Shown here one piece after another: positions 59,424 to 64,000 of a stretch of 64,000 nt of DNA (the stretch's first letter is position 1; each line of letters opens with the position of its first letter). The stretch lies in assembly GCF_019083995.1 (NCBI RefSeq), contig NZ_JAHRCU010000001.1, positions 1 to 64,000 on the forward strand, read 5' to 3'. The notes below the pieces were generated by a model, which saw nothing but the letters and a program-made list of their open reading frames with translations, was not told where the DNA came from and ran no database searches. The DNA comes from Roseococcus sp. SDR (GTDB lineage: Bacteria > Pseudomonadota > Alphaproteobacteria > Acetobacterales > Acetobacteraceae). A program made the translations under genes and the position numbers.

Positions 59424-60019
59424 CGGCTTGCCTCCGATGACTGGAGCGCCGGTACGGCGCGGAGGTCTGAATCGGCGGCCAAATGCCTTGCCTTCAGCGT
59501 GTCTTCCACGGCGTCCACGATGGCCTGGTAGCCGGTGCAGCGGCAGTAATTGCCCGAGAGATGCTCGCGGATCTCGGCGCGCGACGGCGTGCCGCCCCCT
59601 GCTTCCTCGGCATGGGCCAGGATATCGGCCGCCGTCATGATCATCCCCGGCGTGCAGAAGCCGCATTGCGCCGCGTTGCGGGCCACGAAATTGGCCTGGA
59701 GGTCGGCCACCTCGCCGCTGTCCGACAGGCCCTCGATGGTGACGACATCCGCGCCATCGAGCGAGGCCGCCAGCACCAGGCAGCCACGCACGATCTCGCC
59801 ATCCACCCGCACCGTGCAGGCGCCGCAGACGCCATGCTCGCAGCCCGCATGGCTGCCGGTGAGGCCAAGGTCGAGGCGGAGGAAGTCGATCAGGTGGCGG
59901 CGCGGTTCGACATGGCGGGTCACGCGCTCGCCATTCACGGTCAGCGAGATGCGCTGCTGCGGCGGATTCACGCTCCGCTCCTCGCTGGCGCTGCGGTGCT
60001 CACGATCCGACGCGGTCAT
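59420..60019 (-). CDS. Molybdenum hydroxylase 2Fe-2S subunit (CoxS type)
   Basis: This 199-residue protein has the plant-type ferredoxin cluster (Cys60, Cys65, Cys68 in CEHGVCGAC and Cys80). The second cluster (Cys119, Cys122 in CGFCTPG and Cys159, Cys161 in CRCTGY) completes the pair. It carries electrons from the Mo centre to the FAD subunit. It overlaps both neighbours by 4 nt. An unusual 20-residue N-terminal extension precedes the fold. Confidence 0.93.
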   Translation of the reverse strand: MTASDREHRSASEERSVNPPQQRISLTVNGERVTRHVEPRRHLIDFLRLDLGLTGSHAGCEHGVCGACTVRVDGEIVRGCLVLAASLDGADVVTIEGLSDSGEVADLQANFVARNAAQCGFCTPGMIMTAADILAHAEEAGGGTPSRAEIREHLSGNYCRCTGYQAIVDAVEDTLKARHLAADSDLRAVPALQSSEASR

Positions 60020-60882
60020 GCGGCGATCTCCGAGGGGTTCAGGAAGCCGTTGAGGACGCGGCCCGTCAGCACGCGGGCGAGATGGCGCTTCATCTCGGGC
60101 GGGCCGTGCAGATCCTGCGGCGGGTCGAGATCCTCGCCGAGCGCGGCCTGGGCGGCGGCGATGCTGGCGGCGTCCAGCGCCCGGCCTTCGAGTGCGGCCG
60201 AAGCGCGGGCGGCCAGCACCGGGCCGGTGCCCACGCCGAAATAGACCAAGCGCGGCGCCACCACGCGCCCGCCCTCGATCCGCAGCGCGGCGGCCAGCCC
60301 CGCCATGGCATAATCGCCCGAGCGGCGCGCGACCTCCTGGATGGCGCTGCGGCGCTCGGCCAGCGGGATCTCCACGGCGGCGATGATCTCACCCGGGTTC
60401 AGCGCCGTCTGCAGCAGGTCGGTGAAGAAGTCGCGCGCGGGAATCCGGCGCTCGCCGGCGGCCGAGGCCGTCACCACCACCGCATCCAGCGCCACGATGC
60501 AGGCCGGCAATTCGGCGGCCGGGTCGGCATAGGCGAGGCTGCCGCCGATGGTGCCGCGGTTGCGGATGGCGGGGTGGGCGATGAGCGGGACGGCGGCGGT
60601 GAGCAGCGGGGCGTGCCGCGCCACCAGCGCATCGCGCCCCAGCTCCGCATGGCGGGTCAGCGCGCCGATGCGCAGCACGCCGCTGGAAACGGAAATGCCG
60701 CGCAGCTCGGGGATGCGCGTGATGTCCACCAGCGTGCCGGGTTCGGAGAGGCGGAAGGCGAGGGTGGCGAGCAGCGTCTGCCCGCCCGCGATGATCTGCG
60801 CCGCAGACCCGTGCTGCGCCAGCACCGACCATAGGTCGGGCAGGCTCGCGGCGCGGGCATAGCCCATGGCCGGCCACTTCAT
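60016..60882 (-). CDS. Molybdenum hydroxylase FAD subunit (CoxM type)
   Basis: This 288-residue subunit has the FAD-binding motif IIAGGQTLLATLAFRLS and a TIGGSLAYADPAAELP loop, and the typical C-terminal CO-dehydrogenase flavoprotein domain. It is the first gene of a leftward six-gene operon ending in dctM. AGGGGA precedes the ATG. The divergent regulator start is about 100 bp away. Confidence 0.92.
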   Translation of the reverse strand: MKWPAMGYARAASLPDLWSVLAQHGSAAQIIAGGQTLLATLAFRLSEPGTLVDITRIPELRGISVSSGVLRIGALTRHAELGRDALVARHAPLLTAAVPLIAHPAIRNRGTIGGSLAYADPAAELPACIVALDAVVVTASAAGERRIPARDFFTDLLQTALNPGEIIAAVEIPLAERRSAIQEVARRSGDYAMAGLAAALRIEGGRVVAPRLVYFGVGTGPVLAARASAALEGRALDAASIAAAQAALGEDLDPPQDLHGPPEMKRHLARVLTGRVLNGFLNPSEIAA

Positions 60883-60907
60883 GAACTGTTTCCCCTGAAA
60901 CTCTTGT

Positions 60908-60921
60908 TGATCGAATGATCA
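60908..60921. promoter_or_regulatory. Candidate TetR operator
   Basis: TGATC-GAAT-GATCA, an inverted repeat of 5 bp arms, lies 26 bp before the hydroxylase start and 62 bp before the chosen regulator start. A dimer of the TetR protein could bind here and control both sides. Confidence 0.55.
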
Positions 60922-60983
60922 CCGAGCCCCCTTTCCTGTCAAGCCATCCCGGTCTCAGATGGCGCGGCACAGGGGAGGACCGC

Positions 60984-61580
60984 TTGGAAGGCAGCATCAC
61001 GCGTCGCCGGCTGGAGCCGGCGGCCCGGCGCGAGGAGATCATCCGCGCCGCCACCGCCTATTTCGCCGAGGTCGGATTCGGTGGGCCGACGCGCGACCTG
61101 GCGCGGCGGGCGGGCGTGACCCAGGCGCTGCTCTACAAGTACTTCGCCAGCAAGGCGGAGCTGCGCGAGGCGGTGTTCGAGCGCGTCTATCTCGGCCGAA
61201 TCGCGCCGCATTGGCTCGATGAACTGCGCGACCGCACCGTTCCGATCCGCGCGCGCCTCTGCCGTTTCTACGCCCAGTACACGCGCGCCATCTTCACCTA
61301 TGAGTGGATGCGCATCTTCATGTGGGCGGGCCTCGATGGCGATGCGCTGAACCGCCGCTACCTCGAGCATGTCAGTGCGCTGCTGCTGGCGCCGATGCGC
61401 GAGGAAATCACGGCGGCGGCCGAGGGGCGCTGGGCGCCGGGAATGGAGGATCTGTGGAACCTCCATGGCGGCATCGTCTATCTCGGTATCCGGCGGCACA
61501 TCTATCACCTGCCGGTGCCGGAGGATGTGACGCCGGTGATCGAAGCGGCGGTGGACCGCTTCCTCGGTCCCCTCAGCTAG
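60984..61580 (+). CDS. TetR/AcrR family regulator
   Basis: This 198-residue protein has the N-terminal helix-turn-helix (REEIIRAATAYFAEVGFGGPTRDLARRAGVTQALLYKYFASKAELREAVFERVY) of TetR proteins, then a variable ligand domain. TTG at 60984 follows AGGGGAGG at 5 nt and is chosen over ATG at 60915, which has no ribosome site and overlaps the putative operator. It probably represses the divergent hydroxylase/TRAP operon and itself. Its last 8 bp overlap cbpM. Confidence 0.88.
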   Translation: MEGSITRRRLEPAARREEIIRAATAYFAEVGFGGPTRDLARRAGVTQALLYKYFASKAELREAVFERVYLGRIAPHWLDELRDRTVPIRARLCRFYAQYTRAIFTYEWMRIFMWAGLDGDALNRRYLEHVSALLLAPMREEITAAAEGRWAPGMEDLWNLHGGIVYLGIRRHIYHLPVPEDVTPVIEAAVDRFLGPLS

Positions 61581-61848
61581 CGTCCGGCTCTACACCCATC
61601 GCGCGCAGGCGCCGGCGCAGCTCATAGAGCTGGTCAAGCAGGGAGAGCACCACGGGCAGCGCCTCCTCGTTCACCGCCATGTCCTCGCGCAGCTCGAGGA
61701 TCAGGCGCACACGCTCCACGTCCAGCTCGGTGAAGACGAGCGTGCCCTCATTGCGCTCCGGCCGCACATGTCCCTCGGCGATCCAGCCTTGCAGATCGTC
61801 GATCCGCAGCCGGGTGAAGCGGGCGCAGAGGATATCGAGCGTGATCAT
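61573..61848 (-). CDS. cbpM: Chaperone modulator CbpM
   Basis: This 91-residue MerR-like protein regulates the DnaJ homologue CbpA. The pattern ARFTRLRIDDLQGWIAEGHVRPERNEGTLVFTELDVERVRLILELREDMAVNEEALPVVLSLLDQLYELRRRL matches CbpM. Its start overlaps the cbpA stop by 4 nt. It converges with the TetR gene by 8 bp. Confidence 0.9.
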   Translation of the reverse strand: MITLDILCARFTRLRIDDLQGWIAEGHVRPERNEGTLVFTELDVERVRLILELREDMAVNEEALPVVLSLLDQLYELRRRLRAMGVEPDAS

Positions 61849-62765
61849 GGCGCGGCCTCCAGCCCGGCGCGCGGGTCTTCAGGGTGCTCCGGCGTCCAGT
61901 CGCGCAGGAAGGATTTCAGCGCCTCATCCGCGGTCCCGATCACGATGCGCAATGTGAGGAAGAGGTCGCCCGCCGCGCGCTCCCCATGCGCCGCGACGCC
62001 CCGCCCGCGCAGGCGGATCTGCCGCCCCGCATCGCTGCCCTCGGGCAGGGTCACGCGCAGCGGGCCGCCGGGGGTCGGGACGATGACGGGGCCGCCCAGC
62101 ACCGCCTCCTTCACCGTCACCGGCAAGTCCATGTGCAGGTCGTTGCCCTCGCGGCGATAGAGCTTGTGGGGCGCGACCTCCAGCTCGATCAGCGCGTCGC
62201 CATCCGGCCCGCCATTGCGGCCGGGCCCACCCTGGCCGCGCAGGCGCAGCACCTGGCCGGTCTCGACGCCGGGCGGGATCTTCACGCTCAGGCCGCGTCC
62301 ATCGGGCAGGGTCAGCGTCTCGGTGGCACCCTGCACCGCGTGCAGGAAGGGCACGGCCAGGCGGTAGCTCTCATCCATGCCGCGGCGCGGTGCGGACTCG
62401 GCGCGGCGCCGCTGCTCGAAGAGATCGGCGAAGAGGTCCTCGAACACCTCCGCATCGGGCCGCGCGCCGCCGCGCGGGCCGTATTTCTCGCCGGTCGGCT
62501 GTTCGGCGTAATGGCGGTAGCTGTGCTGGGGGCGCTGCTCCTGGCCCTCGGCGTCGATCTCGCCGCGGTCGAAGCGGGCGCGCTTCTCCGGGTCGCTCAG
62601 CAGGTCATTGGCGGCGGAGATGGCCTTGAAGCGCGCCTCGGCCTCGGGCTTGCCCGGGTTCAGATCCGGGTGGTGCTGCCGGGCGAGCTTCCGATAGGCC
62701 GACTTGATCGCCTCGGGCGAGGCGTCCCGCGGCACGCCGAGGGTCTTGTAGGGGTCTTCGGCCAT
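61845..62765 (-). CDS. cbpA: DnaJ-type co-chaperone CbpA
   Basis: This 306-residue protein has an N-terminal J domain with His32-Pro33-Asp34, a linker and two DnaJ C-terminal beta domains (GQVLRLRGQGGPGRNGGPDGDALIELEV and IRLRGRGVAAHGERAAGDLFLTL). There is no zinc-finger domain. It stimulates DnaK and may bind DNA. AAGGAGA precedes the ATG. Confidence 0.93.
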   Translation of the reverse strand: MAEDPYKTLGVPRDASPEAIKSAYRKLARQHHPDLNPGKPEAEARFKAISAANDLLSDPEKRARFDRGEIDAEGQEQRPQHSYRHYAEQPTGEKYGPRGGARPDAEVFEDLFADLFEQRRRAESAPRRGMDESYRLAVPFLHAVQGATETLTLPDGRGLSVKIPPGVETGQVLRLRGQGGPGRNGGPDGDALIELEVAPHKLYRREGNDLHMDLPVTVKEAVLGGPVIVPTPGGPLRVTLPEGSDAGRQIRLRGRGVAAHGERAAGDLFLTLRIVIGTADEALKSFLRDWTPEHPEDPRAGLEAAP

Positions 62766-62792
62766 GGATTTCTCCTTGCCCCTACGATGGCA

Positions 62793-63278
62793 TTAGCCGT
62801 CCGCGCGGGGAACCCAGGGCAGGCGCGCGACCTCGATGCCTTCCTCGCGCAGCGCTTCCGCCTCGGCCTCGGTCGCCTCGCCATAGATGCCGCGCGCCTC
62901 GGCCTCGCCCTCATGGATGCGGCGGGCTTCCTTCGCGAAATCCTTGCCCATGTTCTCGCAATTCGCCTCGATCTCCTGCCGCATGCGCTGCAGGAGGGCG
63001 ACCACCTGCGCCGGCATGGGCCCGGCGGCGAGGCGCGGCGTCTGGTCATCGGCGGCGGGCTTGGGCACCTCGGCCGGGGCGGGTGCGACAGCTGCGCGCC
63101 CCTTCACACCCGGGGTCTTTCGGATGGCGGGCGCCATCAGGGCCTTGCTCACCTTCGTGTCGCCGCAGACCGGGCAATCGACCAGGCCGGCAGCGGCCAT
63201 GCGATCAAAGGCGGCGCCATCCTTGAACCAGCTTTCGAATTCATGCGCATTGTCGCAGCGGAGCGAGAAGCGGATCAT
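62793..63278 (-). CDS. DUF1178 family protein
   Basis: This 161-residue protein has the family start MIRFSLRCDNAHEFESWFKDG, CPVCGDTKVSKALMAPAI with a Cys pair that suggests zinc binding, and the ENMGKDFAKEARRIHEGEAEARGIYGEAT region. The middle is Ala/Pro-rich. It is near grxC, its usual neighbour, although the carbon-nitrogen hydrolase often found between them is missing. Function unknown. Confidence 0.9.
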   Translation of the reverse strand: MIRFSLRCDNAHEFESWFKDGAAFDRMAAAGLVDCPVCGDTKVSKALMAPAIRKTPGVKGRAAVAPAPAEVPKPAADDQTPRLAAGPMPAQVVALLQRMRQEIEANCENMGKDFAKEARRIHEGEAEARGIYGEATEAEAEALREEGIEVARLPWVPRADG

Positions 63279-63367
63279 CCCTTCATACCTTCATCGGCCG
63301 GCCAAGCTCGCGCCGGTCACCTGATTGTCACATGGGAGGGCCGGAGGCGATTGCGAGGGGGGGCGTC

Positions 63368-63625
63368 TCAGCCCGCGAGGAGTGCTTCGAGCTTGCCGGC
63401 ACGGTCGAGAGCGACAAGGTCGTCCGACCCGCCGATGGCCTGCCCATTGATGAAGATCTGCGGGACGGTGGTGCGCCCGCCGGAGCGCGCGATGGCATCC
63501 TTGCGCGCCTGGCTGCCATGCGGCGCGTCGAATTCTTCGAAGCTCACGCCACGCTTGGTCAGCAGCGCGCGGGCGCGGTCGCAGTAAGGGCAGAAGGCGG
63601 TCGTGTAGATTTCGATCTTGGGCAT
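63368..63625 (-). CDS. grxC: Glutaredoxin 3
   Basis: This 85-residue glutaredoxin has the dithiol site Cys12-Pro-Tyr-Cys15 (TTAFCPYCDRARALL), the cis-proline segment TTVPQIFINGQAIGGSDDL and the GSH-binding GG-D pattern. It reduces disulfides with glutathione in the cytoplasm. Confidence 0.93.
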   Translation of the reverse strand: MPKIEIYTTAFCPYCDRARALLTKRGVSFEEFDAPHGSQARKDAIARSGGRTTVPQIFINGQAIGGSDDLVALDRAGKLEALLAG

Positions 63626-63665
63626 GGCCGCAATAGGCCGAGGGCCGCCCCCGGCGTCAAGCGGT

Positions 63666-63899
63666 TCAGTCGCCGAGGATGGAGAGCAGCAGCGCGGCCA
63701 GGCCAAGGCCAAGGCCCAGCGCCCCCGTCAGCACCACGAAAAAGCCGCGCCATTCCGCACCGTCCAGGCCGAAAAGCGGAGTGTTCTGCGTCGTGGGGCG
63801 CGTGGCGGTCATGTCGAAGCGCTGCTCCGGATGGCTCGTCACGAAGCTGTCGAAGGGCGAGGCGCCCGGATTGTGGAAGTTGCGGCCATCGAAAGGCAT
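63666..63899 (-). CDS. Small membrane protein
   Basis: This 77-residue protein has a soluble N-terminal half (FDGRNFHNPGASPFDSFVTSHPEQRFD) and one C-terminal helix (GFFVVLTGALGLGLGLAALLLSIL). GGAG is 8 nt before the ATG. The sequence is not recognised. It lies 40 nt before grxC on the same strand and may be cotranscribed. Confidence 0.6.
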   Translation of the reverse strand: MPFDGRNFHNPGASPFDSFVTSHPEQRFDMTATRPTTQNTPLFGLDGAEWRGFFVVLTGALGLGLGLAALLLSILGD

Positions 63900-63970
63900 G
63901 GCGCTGGCTCCATCCTGTTGGTGGCCACAGCATGCGCGCGAGATGTTGAGAAAGGTTTAAGGGCGGCCGG

Positions 63971-64000
63971 TCACGCCGGGCGCTCGATCCGCGGGTCGGG
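63971..64000 (-). CDS. 3 prime end of an unidentified gene
   Basis: On the minus strand the frame reads PDPRIERPA then TGA at 63971. Most of the gene is outside the window. In alphaproteobacteria a ComF-type or methyltransferase gene often precedes grxC, but nine codons cannot decide. Confidence 0.3.
   Translation of the reverse strand, partial: PDPRIERPA

Overview
The window is high-GC (about 70 percent) DNA with tightly packed genes, frequent 1-8 nt start/stop overlaps, GTG and TTG starts, and many periplasmic binding proteins with Arg-Arg-rich signal peptides. The gene content fits an alphaproteobacterium of the Acetobacteraceae, Roseomonas-like: pyruvate dehydrogenase genes near lipA, a lipA-ratA pair, a Bug receptor, two CoxL-type hydroxylases, cbpM-cbpA and grxC near a DUF1178 gene. 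This placement is inferred from gene content and no marker gene was compared. I saw no rRNA, tRNA, CRISPR array, insertion sequence, phage gene or replication origin.

Layout. 0-5.1 kb: the end of the pyruvate dehydrogenase E2 gene, an acetyltransferase, E3 (lpd), a tandem-repeat spacer, a secreted DUF1036-like protein, lipoyl synthase and a RatA/COQ10 protein. LipA makes the cofactor that E2 carries and E3 reoxidises. 5.1-12.3 kb: DUF4337, threonine aldolase, YraN, an RND adaptor/pump pair and a flavin-fold protein. 12.3-13.7 kb: two poorly characterised genes of less GC-rich composition. 13.7-17.2 kb: a leftward operon NUDIX, AlaX, SseA, MetC. 17.2-20.5 kb: a drug/metabolite transporter, a GT39-type enzyme and a YdcF protein. 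20.4-29.8 kb: a surface polysaccharide locus with an ExoY-type sugar transferase, flippase, four glycosyltransferases and an acetyltransferase, plus a GT-C-like membrane protein and a GtrB-like transferase. 29.8-39.3 kb: a deacetylase/aldolase divergent pair, an overlapping SDR-greB-hydroxyacyl-CoA dehydrogenase-MFS operon, a hydrolase, a transporter and an orphan molybdenum hydroxylase subunit. 39.5-46.2 kb: a Bcr-type exporter with a cupin, then a complete branched-chain amino acid type ABC importer. 46.3-54 kb: mixed enzymes, OpgC, Bug receptor, enoyl-CoA hydratase, a VWA protein, an unknown protein and an intradiol dioxygenase. 54-61.6 kb: a leftward CoxM-CoxS-CoxL plus TRAP transporter operon with a divergent TetR regulator. 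61.6-64 kb: CbpM-CbpA, DUF1178, glutaredoxin and a small membrane protein.

The least explained material is between genes. Almost every convergent gap, and several co-directional ones, is filled with perfect hairpins. These include 116-117 bp tandem units at two loci 38 kb apart, whose central stem changes sequence while its loop and flanks stay fixed. There is also a triplicated 54 bp hairpin unit, recurring two-hairpin modules, and a 39 bp block copied exactly in inverted orientation 42 kb away. Several begin within a few bases of a stop codon, which points to a role at transcript 3 prime ends or to an element family that inserts there.
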